Below are positions 44,301 to 52,583 of a stretch of DNA of 64,000 bases, piece after piece. The notes beneath the pieces were generated by a model. The model searched no databases. It was not told where the DNA came from and saw nothing but the letters and a program-made list of their open reading frames with translations. Both the position numbers and the translations under genes were made by a program. Where the stretch lies: positions 1-64,000 of the forward strand of contig CAJURH010000008.1 of assembly GCA_910588775.1 (NCBI GenBank), read 5' to 3'. The stretch comes from an uncultured Lachnospiraceae bacterium. Lineage in GTDB: Bacteria; Bacillota; Clostridia; Lachnospirales; Lachnospiraceae. How positions within the stretch are numbered: position 1 is the first letter of the stretch; each line of letters starts with the position of its first letter.

Positions 44301-44581
44301 ATTTGAGATCCTGCGCCGCTTTTTTCTGAAAATGTCAGCTCCACGTAGGGTTCTATGCCAAAATCCACAAACTGGCTCTGAAGTTCTGCGCCCGTTTTTT
44401 TATTGGCATTGGAGCTGGCTTCACCGTAAATCGCAAAGGCGATTGCGTCAAAAATGGTGGTCTTGCCCGCTCCGGTGTCCCCTGTAATCAGGAATAGATT
44501 CTGGCTGAGCTTGGAAAAGTCAATGGTCGTCTTCTGGCCGTAAGAGCCGAACGCCTGTAAAGTTAATTTCAATGGTCTCAT
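41363..44581 (-). CDS. sbcC: Exonuclease SbcC (Rad50-like ATPase)
   Basis: A 1072-residue SMC-like ATPase of the SbcCD nuclease that cleaves hairpins and processes DNA ends. Walker A GDTGAGKTT near residue 32, Q-loop region, two long Glu/Lys/Ala coiled coils, a zinc hook CPVCGSTAHP near the middle, signature LSGGESFMA and Walker B LDILFIDEGFGSLD near the C-terminus. Abuts sbcD (stop/ATG adjacent). Length is typical. Confidence 0.95.
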   Translation of the reverse strand: MRPLKLTLQAFGSYGQKTTIDFSKLSQNLFLITGDTGAGKTTIFDAIAFAIYGEASSNANKKTGAELQSQFVDFGIEPYVELTFSEKSGAGSQIYTVKRIPRHMRPKKRRGADASEFKEDSEKVSLIMPDHSEYPQKEANKKLEEIIGLTKSQFAQVAMIAQGEFMELLRAKSNDKKVIFRKLFNTGLFQKILDDLDRRKKEKLAEIGKIRTACQTEIGHITVPETYPQAEILLQLKKGILSAERLSVMDMESLLEELETFCGQLREEKKGAQKDYKKARDIRDESRDAFKSAQDLLQAYEQSDRAQETLKECEEVQEEMEGAKRRIREIEAAYEIQAIFQRFADGQKTVTDTEKALKEQKDMQPKLKKVCEAAARAEREAEEERDLENAVYAKVSERVEKSLDILRKMRAAEEDVSARKAAHEKAKEAAKAARAQWESLEARERKWRTQARELGNADGLLLQWEMNSQEADRIETDAQSVKSQQTAVDEQRESSEDAQRDYEIIRDKVQKKQKEYTEKNNAFLDAQAGYLAKEKLRPGKACPVCGSTAHPHPCPLSQEHQELTRETIDALRGELDKLLEEQKQKAQAAGAERQRLEEREVRFGESIQKLCARIRESVPDAPEDFTAESFTWERATVLLSAWKTSLQEAGSVLKQNAKTLQNIQESLKGIDDRKARLRTEADEAAEIAKEAENALVKSRTELETLRVSRDYPTEEEAKQALKAAETKKDEKERVYKAAREAAKKAKTAQENAEALMEDYGKKLPAQREECDQRKADYEQTMAERGFAAYEWKDITKKYRKTEIAQLQEKIDEYKEKKTKAESEYELAKQRVKGRKRPHIEQLKAQADEAERKLEDAERKYNQYEKDYNANASVYRALKPEMEKRSQIVQECTKLESLYNRFAGKVSGSRMDIETYVQRYYLEQILCAANNRFQDMSAGQFELRMCDIDKAGEGKNRGLDLMVYEALTGKEREVRTLSGGESFMAALSLALGMADQIQESSAAVNLDILFIDEGFGSLDEHSRGQAVKALRQMAGGSRLIGIISHVTELKQEIEDQLLVGKDENGSYTKWQIS

Positions 44582-45730
44582 TTACTGCGCCTCCTGAACG
44601 AAATTGATTACATCTTTGAGTAGTTCTTTTTCCGAATCGTCCAAATCCTTTAGAAATGCACAGCAAAGCTCAAAGGGATTTAATCTCTCCTCGGCCGCGA
44701 ACTTGCGGCTGTAATCCGCCCTGCGAAGCGTCTCTCTGCGGATTTCCAGCAGATTGGGAAATGCTTTTCGTATCCTGTCTTGCATATCAATCCCATCCAG
44801 ATCCGCTTTATCTGTGAGAATGACCGTCACATAATCTTCACAGCCCTGTCCCAGCGCCTCTTCCAGCGTCCCTTTGACCACGCGCACCTGACGAAGCGGC
44901 TCCAGTGGAATGACTGTGGTCTCTATGTGGCCTTTCGCTCCCATCTCCACCATGACAATGCCTTTTCGCTGTCCGGCCTCGCTGACGGAACAGGCCAGAG
45001 GCGTGCCGCAATAACGGTAAAATTCACTTCCCACTTTCATGGGTTTGTGGATATGGCCAAGCGCCGCGTAATCGAATCTTTCCAGCGCATCGGCGGACAC
45101 TCCGTCGATGTCGCCCACCGTCTGAATCTCTGAATCCATACGCTCCACCTGATCTGGACGGGTTCCTGCCGGGAGATAAAACTGATGGCTGACCAGCACG
45201 TTTCTCTCCTCTTCGCTTATTTCCTCACGGGCAATCAGCTTGTGAATCGCGCTGTCATAAGATAGGTGATTGCCTATTTCATCGACGCCTACGATGTTTT
45301 TGACCATGGATGGTTTTACAAAGGGAAGCAGATAGAAATTCACAGGGCCGAAAGCGTCTTGAAGGGTCACCTTTTCGATGTATTCGCATTCATTTTGCGG
45401 CGGCTTGCCAATCATATATAGATTCTGCTGGGATAAAATGCGGCGGAAACAGTTTACCCGGGGCGCGCTGTCATGGTTGCCGCTGATCATCATAATCGTG
45501 GTATCTGGAAGACATGCCATAAGATTTGCAATAAAAGGATCGAAAACTTCCACCGCCTCCACCGACGGAATAGCCTTGTCGTAAATGTCCCCTGCAATGA
45601 CGATGGCGTCTGGCTTCTCTTCTGCGGCGATTTGCACAATCCGTCCCAAAATATACTCCTGATCTTCCCGGAGATCCCTGTTCATGAGCTTTAAGCCAAT
45701 GTGTAAATCCGATAAATGGAAAAACTTCAT
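44582..45730 (-). CDS. sbcD: Exonuclease subunit SbcD (Mre11-like nuclease)
   Basis: A 382-residue metallo-nuclease partner of SbcC. Phosphoesterase motifs are all present: HLSDLHIG, AGDIYDK, SGNHDSAPR, VSHQF and GHIHKP. The start is taken at the ATG with AGGAG seven bases upstream (MKFFHLSDLHIG); the frame is open to 45784. First gene of sbcDC. Confidence 0.95.
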   Translation of the reverse strand: MKFFHLSDLHIGLKLMNRDLREDQEYILGRIVQIAAEEKPDAIVIAGDIYDKAIPSVEAVEVFDPFIANLMACLPDTTIMMISGNHDSAPRVNCFRRILSQQNLYMIGKPPQNECEYIEKVTLQDAFGPVNFYLLPFVKPSMVKNIVGVDEIGNHLSYDSAIHKLIAREEISEEERNVLVSHQFYLPAGTRPDQVERMDSEIQTVGDIDGVSADALERFDYAALGHIHKPMKVGSEFYRYCGTPLACSVSEAGQRKGIVMVEMGAKGHIETTVIPLEPLRQVRVVKGTLEEALGQGCEDYVTVILTDKADLDGIDMQDRIRKAFPNLLEIRRETLRRADYSRKFAAEERLNPFELCCAFLKDLDDSEKELLKDVINFVQEAQ

Positions 45731-45860
45731 TTTTTCGCTCCTCCCCTCCCTCAAATTCTCGTCAATTAGGCAACTGGAAAACATTTACTTCGTAATTTCC
45801 GCGTTTGTTCAAAATGGTTACCCATAATTTTAGTATCTATAAACCATTGCATCTACAGTT

Positions 45861-45906
45861 GGAGGGATATGCAAATATCACATATCCCTCCACTGAACCT
45901 TTTTTC
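45861..45906 (+). terminator. Terminator-like hairpin in the PilZ-sbcD gap
   Basis: An 11-bp perfect stem (GGAGGGATATG 45861-45871, CATATCCCTCC 45881-45891), then a U-run (45900-45905) on the plus strand, where no gene precedes it. On the minus strand, the direction of both neighbours, the stem has no T-run. The 189-bp gap holds nothing else I recognise. Confidence 0.55.
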
Positions 45907-45919
45907 AGACTTCACCCAA

Positions 45920-46651
45920 TTAGCTTTCGGCCGCCTCTTCTTCCCCCGCCGCCGTTTTAGTCAGGGCCTTTTCCCGCTGGAGGTCAAATATGACCTGCGC
46001 AACTTTCTGCGCGTCCGCCTCCCCCATCTCCAGGAAACGGCAGCCATATTCAAATACTGCGTCTTCTTTTTTTGTAATCCGCAGCACTTCGCATAGCAGC
46101 AGGGACACATCCCTCTCTTCCATCAATTTTACGTTCAAAAGGAGTCTCTCTTTTTCCCGGTACTGACTCTTGGAGCTTATGCACGCGCCGCCCACGCTGA
46201 TATTCAGCAGCTTACAAGGTCCCCCCTCCGCCACCACATTGCTCACGGGCCTTGCCAACGCGTCTATGTCTGTGTCCACTCGGAAAAACGCCCGGTCGTT
46301 TTCCCTTTTTAACAGAGTCAGATTCTCCACCGCCCAGATGCGTTCCGGCATCAGCGTAATGACCCCTTCCAGGTAGACTGCCTTTTCCTCCTTATCGCTG
46401 TAACCGCGAATCCGCACCTTTGCAGCCTCTTCCAGTTCTGGGGGAATCTCCGCCGCCGTATACTGATGCAGTTGCGCCATGTCCCCCTGCAAATGCACCA
46501 GCTTGGCGATGAAAAGCTCCTGGCCATTCATGGTGGTGACCTCCACCCGCATGCCAGAATAAGGTCTCAGCCGTTCCTCTTGCTGATTTTTTGCGGATTC
46601 TTCTCCTCCGTTTTTTCCAGATTTCCTCCTAAATAGATCAAAAAAACCCAC
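45920..46651 (-). CDS. PilZ-domain c-di-GMP receptor protein (YcgR-like)
   Basis: About 243 residues. N-terminal YcgR-N-like beta domain (MRVEVTTMNGQELFIAKL), then a PilZ domain with RENDR (the RxxxR motif) and NISVGGACI (the D/NxSxxG motif) that bind c-di-GMP. An acidic tail ends the protein. I start at GTG 46651, six bases after AGGAGG; the ATG at 46669 would place that ribosome site inside the gene. In the family it regulates motility, adhesion or polysaccharide; here it may serve with the orphan flagellin and GGDEF protein. Confidence 0.85.
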   Translation of the reverse strand: MGFFDLFRRKSGKNGGEESAKNQQEERLRPYSGMRVEVTTMNGQELFIAKLVHLQGDMAQLHQYTAAEIPPELEEAAKVRIRGYSDKEEKAVYLEGVITLMPERIWAVENLTLLKRENDRAFFRVDTDIDALARPVSNVVAEGGPCKLLNISVGGACISSKSQYREKERLLLNVKLMEERDVSLLLCEVLRITKKEDAVFEYGCRFLEMGEADAQKVAQVIFDLQREKALTKTAAGEEEAAES

Positions 46652-46778
46652 CTGTTTCCTCCTCCTCACATATATCCCCTTGGAATTTCTTTGTTTCTAT
46701 CTTTCCTACAGAATAGCATAAAAAACCAGGCCATGCAAACACAAATGGAAACTCATCCCGCCAAACGCATGAATGCCC

Positions 46779-48467
46779 TTACACTCTGCTCCAGACTCCA
46801 GTTTTCTCGAATTCCCGGGCCGCCATCCTGGCGCTTTCCACCACCGCTTCCTGATAGCCCAGCATTTCCAGAAGCCGGATGGCGTTTCTGGACGAAGCCC
46901 GTCCCTCCTTCAATCTATAGGAAAACCGCACGTCCCGTTCCCGGACTTCTTCCCCAAAGTGATAGTTTTCATAGCAATCCTCCAAAATATAGGTCAATTC
47001 TATATCGTGAGTGGCCGCAAAACAAAAGACTTTCTCTTTGCGCAGACTTGTAAGAATCCTGGAGGATGCGGCAATCCGCTCGATGGTATTGGTCCCCCGC
47101 AACACCTCGTCCACCATGCAAAGCAATGGCCCCTCCTGATCCGCCGCGTCCAGAATCCTTTTCAAAGACCGGATTTCCACCATGAAATAGCTCTCGCCCC
47201 TTTCCAGATTATCCGAAAGGGCCATGGACGTGAGTATCCGGCTCATGGGTGCCTGGTAGGACAAGGCTGTGCAGGTGGCAATGGTCTGGGCTAAAATTCC
47301 ATTTATCGCCACATTTCTCAAAAAGGTGGATTTCCCGGAGGCGTTGGACCCAGTCAGCAGCATCCCCCTTTGCAGCGAAAAGCTATTGGATACAGGCTCT
47401 TTCACCAGTGGATGATACAGCCCTGAAACCTGCATGCGCATTTCGTTTTGAAAAGACGGCCTGCACCACACGGGCAAAGCTTCCCGAAAGGACGCGGCCG
47501 CCATGGCGCAATCCAGTTCCCCCAGGTTATCCAGCAAACATTCCGCGTCATCCCTGTGTCCATGAATTTCCCCCAGCATTTTATTATAACGGATCAGATC
47601 CACATGGAAAATCATTCGGATAAGGTCCGCCAACACCGCTTCCACTCCTCCAGATACGCTGTCTTTGCCGGACACCCAGTAAGAGCCTTTCTGAAAAGCC
47701 CGCAGGTTCTCCTGCGCCTGGCCCATGGGCGCGCAGCATTCTTCGATTTCCTCCCATTCAAGCCTTTTTATTCTCTTAGCCGCCCCCAACATCCTCTTTA
47801 CGCTCTGGAAACAACTCAGATGGACTTCCACCTGCTTTCTGTCGCCAGCGCCATAATAATCCGCTATATTCACGCAGGCCACCGCCAGAAAGAGGAAAAA
47901 CCCGTACACCGGCTGAAACAGCATGAAAATCAGAGCGAATACAGCCGCGGCGCACAGCGCCCAATGCTTCGTTTCCCTTATGGGTTTCGCTTCGTTTAGA
48001 GCCTGCAGTTTCTTCCCGATGGACGCTGCGCCGGATTTGGGAATCTGGGCCAGGATAAGCTGCAAGGCCAGACGTTTTTCCTCATCCTGGGCAAAAAAAC
48101 GCATGAGCTTTTCCCTCTTTTGCAAGTCTTCTTCTCTTAGCTTAGGCGTTCGCAATAGATACAGGAAATACTCTTCTCCAGGCGCAGAAACTGTCTGGTT
48201 CATCCGCAGAAACACCCGGTCCATGTCCAAATCTTTCCAGGTGATTTCATCAATATAAAAAGACTCTTTGACGCTTTTGTATTTCCCATAGACGGACAGA
48301 TTCTCTATCTGATCTTTGGAATAAACCACATTGGAGGCTTGCCCCCAGCTTTCCTTCCTACGGCGCAAAAACTCCTCCCGGTTTTTCAAACTGCTGTGCA
48401 TGATCATCCCCGCCAGCAAAAAATTCACGCCCAAGATGCAAAACGCCAGAATCCAACTCTCGATCAA
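46779..48467 (-). CDS. Membrane-tethered MutS-family ATPase
   Basis: A 562-residue protein: membrane helix at residues 4-24, a soluble segment, a helical hairpin at about 169-203, then a MutS core (lever/clamp-like helices and ATPase). Walker A GSNASGKST is at 373-381, Walker B LLCMVDE at 448-454, followed by VLRGTNTIER, FCFAATHD and the ABC dimer helices. Mismatch-recognition and connector domains are absent. It therefore belongs to the MutS-like ATPases of Firmicutes with no known mismatch-repair role. Start is TTG, with GGGAGGG eight bases upstream. Confidence 0.8.
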   Translation of the reverse strand: MIESWILAFCILGVNFLLAGMIMHSSLKNREEFLRRRKESWGQASNVVYSKDQIENLSVYGKYKSVKESFYIDEITWKDLDMDRVFLRMNQTVSAPGEEYFLYLLRTPKLREEDLQKREKLMRFFAQDEEKRLALQLILAQIPKSGAASIGKKLQALNEAKPIRETKHWALCAAAVFALIFMLFQPVYGFFLFLAVACVNIADYYGAGDRKQVEVHLSCFQSVKRMLGAAKRIKRLEWEEIEECCAPMGQAQENLRAFQKGSYWVSGKDSVSGGVEAVLADLIRMIFHVDLIRYNKMLGEIHGHRDDAECLLDNLGELDCAMAAASFREALPVWCRPSFQNEMRMQVSGLYHPLVKEPVSNSFSLQRGMLLTGSNASGKSTFLRNVAINGILAQTIATCTALSYQAPMSRILTSMALSDNLERGESYFMVEIRSLKRILDAADQEGPLLCMVDEVLRGTNTIERIAASSRILTSLRKEKVFCFAATHDIELTYILEDCYENYHFGEEVRERDVRFSYRLKEGRASSRNAIRLLEMLGYQEAVVESARMAAREFEKTGVWSRV

Positions 48468-48496
48468 ATTATTTCCCTCCCAAAATTAAGGTACGC

Positions 48497-48521
48497 AAAA
48501 AGCTGCCGCCATACCGGCAGC
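48497..48521 (-). terminator. Intrinsic terminator after the wall-hydrolase gene
   Basis: GCTGCCG/CGGCAGC stem (48502-48508 with 48515-48521), six-base loop, then TTTTT on the minus strand. Confidence 0.85.
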
Positions 48522-48538
48522 AGCCTTATCATACCTTA

Positions 48539-49870
48539 TTATCTCCAATATGTAAAGAAAGTTTGTCCCTTATACGTAAACGCCCCGGAACGGCTGGACA
48601 AGCCTGAGCTGGCATAAGCTGCGGGAGTCATAAAGAATAAGCAGTCAAAATCCGTCTTGCCGTTGGACTTGGCCAACACATAGGATAAATATTTGGCGCG
48701 TTTCGTTTTGTTTTTCTTATAGGCGTTGTACATGCTGTAAGCCCTGTCCACGGCCTTTTCCGCTGTGTCATACCCTGTCACATTTGTATTATTCAGCCTT
48801 CTCTGCAAAGCCCCGTCCCAAACTACGGAAAACTGGCCCTTCTGATATATTACATACCGGACAGACGGCGGGAAATTGTACTGAGGCGCCAGCGTTCGGT
48901 TTAAGATTACCATGGCTGTGGCCGTCATCCCCTGGATGCCCTGATTGCCCGCTTCACAGTATACAGTGGCCGTCAGCAATTCTTTGTCGCTCAACTTCCC
49001 GTTGGCTACGCCCGGATGTTTGGCATATTCTTTTTGCAGTGTGTAGATTTTCTTATTGCTGGCGATTACCCTTACATTCCCACTGGAATCATAGGTGAAA
49101 CTCTGGGTCTCCGTGGCCACGCCGTCTTTGTCAAAAGACCAGGTTTTGCCCCCGATCACCATGGTTTCATTCACTGCCATGGCGCCGCTGGACTTGAAGT
49201 AGTACCGATTGTCGTCCAGCGTCATCCATCCTGTCTTGCGTTTTCCATCTTGCTGGTAATAATACCATTTGCCGTTAAGCTGTTTCCAGGAGGAAGTCAG
49301 CATCACTCCATTGGATTCAAAATACCGCCAGCCCCCTGATACTTTAAAACTCCCGGACCTGCGGCAACCGATGGGATAACTGACGCCATTTTCCACCGTG
49401 TCATTAGGATTGAAATAATACGTCTTCTTTCCTACCTTTTGCATCCCCAGCAGCATCTTTCCGTCTTTGCCCAGACGGTATCTTTTGCCCTTAGAAGTTT
49501 TCCATTTATTGACCAGGGCTTTTCCATCTGCGTCTATGAAATACCAGTTGTTTTTATGTTTCACCCATTTGTTCTTCACCATGGCGCCGCTTGCGTCAAA
49601 GTAATAGTAATTTCCGGTGATTTTACGCAGTTTGGTGACCATGCGGGTGGTCTTCTTGGAGAGAAAATACCGATTCCCTTTCCAGGTCAGCCACCCTTTC
49701 TTTTTCACGCCTTTTTGATAATAATACCAGTACTTCCCCTCCTGCTTCCAGCCTGTATAGGATTTTGACGCGGCCGCAACCTCTTTTGGCTGAAACGTCG
49801 CGCAGGCAAAGGGCAATATAAGCGCAAACAGCAGTAGAAATAAACATCCTGTTTTTCTTGTTCTTTTCAT
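48539..49870 (-). CDS. Secreted SleB/CwlJ-type cell wall hydrolase with cell-wall-binding repeats
   Basis: A 443-residue exported protein. Signal peptide residues 1-34 (ending AAAS); then about ten Tyr/Trp-Gly repeats of roughly 20 residues (for example GWKQEGKYWYYYQKG, GNYYYFDASGAMVKN, GKWYYYQQDGKRKTGW), the choline/glucan-binding type that anchors proteins to the wall. The C-terminal half is a Hydrolase_2 (SleB-like) domain starting TATVYCEAGNQG with the catalytic Glu, and AMVILNRTL. Likely peptidoglycan hydrolase with a surface-targeting repeat module. Driven by a near-perfect vegetative promoter. Confidence 0.88.
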   Translation of the reverse strand: MKRTRKTGCLFLLLFALILPFACATFQPKEVAAASKSYTGWKQEGKYWYYYQKGVKKKGWLTWKGNRYFLSKKTTRMVTKLRKITGNYYYFDASGAMVKNKWVKHKNNWYFIDADGKALVNKWKTSKGKRYRLGKDGKMLLGMQKVGKKTYYFNPNDTVENGVSYPIGCRRSGSFKVSGGWRYFESNGVMLTSSWKQLNGKWYYYQQDGKRKTGWMTLDDNRYYFKSSGAMAVNETMVIGGKTWSFDKDGVATETQSFTYDSSGNVRVIASNKKIYTLQKEYAKHPGVANGKLSDKELLTATVYCEAGNQGIQGMTATAMVILNRTLAPQYNFPPSVRYVIYQKGQFSVVWDGALQRRLNNTNVTGYDTAEKAVDRAYSMYNAYKKNKTKRAKYLSYVLAKSNGKTDFDCLFFMTPAAYASSGLSSRSGAFTYKGQTFFTYWR

Positions 49871-49979
49871 CTATACTCCTACCTTTCCGCTAATTTCCAG
49901 ACTGTCCCAAGTGGGTTCGCTCCTCTGTCCATTCCACTCAACAGGGGCGTCCCGCACATCCAGTCCCGTTTATTTGTTA

Positions 49980-50008
49980 AGTATATATTAAATTTATATG
50001 AATGTCAA
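49980..50008 (-). promoter_or_regulatory. Near-consensus promoter of the wall-hydrolase gene
   Basis: On the minus strand TTGACA, 17-nt spacer, TATACT. A roughly 100-nt leader follows before the ATG at 49870. Indicates vegetative, not sporulation-only, expression. Confidence 0.8.
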
Positions 50009-50052
50009 GATGTCCGAGACCTGGAAATTGTATCAAAAAAGATAAGATTATG

Positions 50053-51522
50053 TTAAATAATAAAACAAACCAATCCGCCCTTGCTGTCGTTGACAATTTT
50101 CTGCATGGATTCCTGCAGTTTACCCTGACTCTCCTCTCCAATCACCGCAATCTTGGAACGGATGCCGTCCTCCACCAGTTGTTCAATGGATTTTCCAAAA
50201 ATATTCGTTTCCCAAATGGTTTCACCCCTCTGCTCACCCTCTTTAATATAGGCAATCAAGTCTTCCGCTTGCTCTTTCGTCCCCACAATGGGCGCAATCT
50301 CCGTCTCTATGTTGGCTTTAATCATATGAATGGATGGACTCTGGGATTTGATCTTCACCCCGTATTTGTTTCCCTGTTTAATCACCTCCGGCTCTTCCAG
50401 TTCAATGTCTCCACGTTCTGGCGTCACCACGCCATAGCCGCATCCCCTTACCGCCTCCAGGGCCGACTGGACTTTCACGTATTCTTCTTTCATCCGGGCA
50501 AATTCGCGAATCATGTGAATCAGCTCATATTCGCTGCCCATGGAGATTCCGGTCATTTCTGAGAGCATTTCGTAATAATATTGTTCCCGCACATGTATCT
50601 GCACCCGGATAATCCCCGTGGCCAAATCCATCTGCTCCAGAGTCACCCGCTCCACATAAGGTCCTTCCAAATCCATAGAACACTCTGTAAAATCCCGGAT
50701 GCTTTTCCAGCCGACAGTCATCTGCTTAATCTGTTCCAGAAGGTTGGCTTTCAGCGGGTTCTGCAAGGAGAGAATCTCCACCCATTTTGGAATGTAGAAC
50801 TGTATCTGCCCCAGAGGAAATTCGTACAGAGCCTTTTCCAAAATCATACTCACGTCCTCCCGCCGAAGCTGCTCACAGTTGACGGACAAGGCGGATACGT
50901 GGTATTTCTCCTGTATTTCTTTCACTGCGGCAGCCGCATCCTCCCCGTATGGTTTCTGGGAATTTACGATAACCACAAAAGGTTTTCCCTGGTTTTCCAG
51001 CTCCCGAATAGTTTTCTCTTCCGCCTTGCGGAAATTATCCCTGGGCAGCTCCCCAAATGTGCCGTCGCAGGTCATCACGATCCCAATGGTGGCGTGTTCC
51101 TCGATGACTTTACGCGTTCCCACTTCTGCCGCCTGGTGGAAAGGTATCTCATGCTCAAACCAGGGCGTTTTCACCATGCGCTCCTTCCCTTCTTCCATAT
51201 TCCCAATGGCGTCGGGAACCAGAAAACCCACGCAGTCAATCAGACGCAGACGCACCTGAATGTCCTCCCCCAGAGACATATTTACCGCTTCTTTGGGTAT
51301 GAACTTGGGCTCCACCGTGGTGATAAGCTTCCCCGAGCCGCTAAGCGGCAGCTCATCCCTCACCTGGGACTGGCGCAGCTGTGACAGGGCCGGCAGGGCC
51401 ACCAGCTCCATGAAACGGCGGATGAATGTGGACTTTCCGCTGCGCACCGGACCGACCACGCCTATGTAGATTTCCCCGTTGGTACGGGCCTGTATATCTT
51501 TATATACCTGAAAATTAACCAT
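50053..51522 (-). CDS. spoIVA: Stage IV sporulation protein A (spore-coat ATPase)
   Basis: A 489-residue ATPase that self-assembles on the forespore surface as the basement layer of the coat. The P-loop GPVRSGKST lies at residues 24-32, TRAFAC-class GTPase-like fold (CDGTFGELPRDN, VIVNSQKPYG) and the conserved C-terminal tail ending GLVCFII. Start ATG 51522 has AAGGAG seven bases upstream; the ORF open to 51717 is shadow. The organism is therefore inferred to form endospores. It is separated from sporulation neighbours and preceded by a strong terminator. Confidence 0.96.
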   Translation of the reverse strand: MVNFQVYKDIQARTNGEIYIGVVGPVRSGKSTFIRRFMELVALPALSQLRQSQVRDELPLSGSGKLITTVEPKFIPKEAVNMSLGEDIQVRLRLIDCVGFLVPDAIGNMEEGKERMVKTPWFEHEIPFHQAAEVGTRKVIEEHATIGIVMTCDGTFGELPRDNFRKAEEKTIRELENQGKPFVVIVNSQKPYGEDAAAAVKEIQEKYHVSALSVNCEQLRREDVSMILEKALYEFPLGQIQFYIPKWVEILSLQNPLKANLLEQIKQMTVGWKSIRDFTECSMDLEGPYVERVTLEQMDLATGIIRVQIHVREQYYYEMLSEMTGISMGSEYELIHMIREFARMKEEYVKVQSALEAVRGCGYGVVTPERGDIELEEPEVIKQGNKYGVKIKSQSPSIHMIKANIETEIAPIVGTKEQAEDLIAYIKEGEQRGETIWETNIFGKSIEQLVEDGIRSKIAVIGEESQGKLQESMQKIVNDSKGGLVCFII

Positions 51523-51658
51523 ATAAAACTCCTTTTTCCCCATTGGCAGTATCACTAAATATATATGAAAGGAATAAGAAGTCCATGACAGTTTTGAAGC
51601 GATTTCCATTCTGAATCTAAGATAAGAATCCCGTGGTGAAGGATTTCCTAAATAAAAC

Positions 51659-51709
51659 CAAAAATAAGAAATAGCCCCCTGGCTCTGGAAGAGGAGGCAG
51701 CTATTTCTT
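51659..51709 (-). terminator. Intrinsic terminator of the membrane-protein pair
   Basis: AAGAAATAGC/GCTATTTCTT arms plus inner CCT/AGG make a long stem (51666-51709); TTATTTTT follows on the minus strand. It separates spoIVA from the upstream genes. Confidence 0.8.
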
Positions 51710-51781
51710 AGCTTCATATTCGCTTCTTAATCTGTCTATTTCGCCCAAACTTATGGTACAAAATGCGCGTTTCACAATCGC

Positions 51782-52570
51782 CTACGATTTACTATATTTG
51801 TAGATATAATACTTGTCCACCATCCCCAAAAGGGAATAGCCATTGCTCTCATACTCCTGTTCCTGCCCTTTCTCATCCATCCACACCACCAGATAATTGC
51901 AGCGAGCCTGAGAGGCCAGATCCGTCACTTGAGCTGGCTCCACTTGTTCCTGGGGCTGATTCAGTAAGATATGGAGCTGTTTGGCAATTTCCCCGCTCGC
52001 GCCTCTGGAACTTCTTCCATAAGGCATCCGTATGTCCGGGGCATAAATTCGAATGTACGTGGCAATGGAATCTGGCGCAACCAGCTTCTTCTTTTTGTCG
52101 CCGGCATCCTCCCTCACCAGCTCCGCAATGGCTTTAATTTCATAGGAAACCTTTTCCTGGTTATCCGGCACATGGTAATTGCCTTCCACGTAAACCTGGG
52201 TTCCTGTAAATACAATTATGCCGAGAAAAAGCGCGGTGAAAACCATCTGAAATCCCGCGTTCTTCCAGGAAGTGCATAACTTTGTGCACGCATACGCAAT
52301 GACCGAAGTCGTGGGAAGCAGCCATAACACACGCCAATAGACCGTCCTTCCAATGCAATAATTGGCAATTACATTTGCAGTATATGGCAGGAAGAATATC
52401 ACCAGAGTCACCAGAGTATATCCCACGAAAATCCTCCGATCCCCTTTCTCCCTTTTTTTTCCCGGAATAAGCAAATACAGCAGACAGAACAAAAACAAGA
52501 AAATATGCCAGCCATCTCCCCAATAAGCCAGCCATGTCTCCAGACTCATATTCCATACTTCTTCCATCAT
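51782..52570 (-). CDS. Uncharacterised membrane protein with C-terminal soluble domain
   Basis: About 262 residues: four or five hydrophobic helices, then a C-terminal domain of some 130 residues with a Rossmann-like look (KLVAPDSIATYIRIYAPDIRMPYGR, CNYLVVWMDEKGQ). I do not recognise the family. Start at ATG 52570 (MMEEVWN), nine bases after AGGGGGG; it is 13 bp downstream of the partner gene, so the two form a pair. Could be part of a membrane glycosyltransferase system (inference from architecture of the neighbour). Confidence 0.6.
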   Translation of the reverse strand: MMEEVWNMSLETWLAYWGDGWHIFLFLFCLLYLLIPGKKREKGDRRIFVGYTLVTLVIFFLPYTANVIANYCIGRTVYWRVLWLLPTTSVIAYACTKLCTSWKNAGFQMVFTALFLGIIVFTGTQVYVEGNYHVPDNQEKVSYEIKAIAELVREDAGDKKKKLVAPDSIATYIRIYAPDIRMPYGRSSRGASGEIAKQLHILLNQPQEQVEPAQVTDLASQARCNYLVVWMDEKGQEQEYESNGYSLLGMVDKYYIYKYSKS

Positions 52571-52583
52571 CCAAAAAGCCCCC

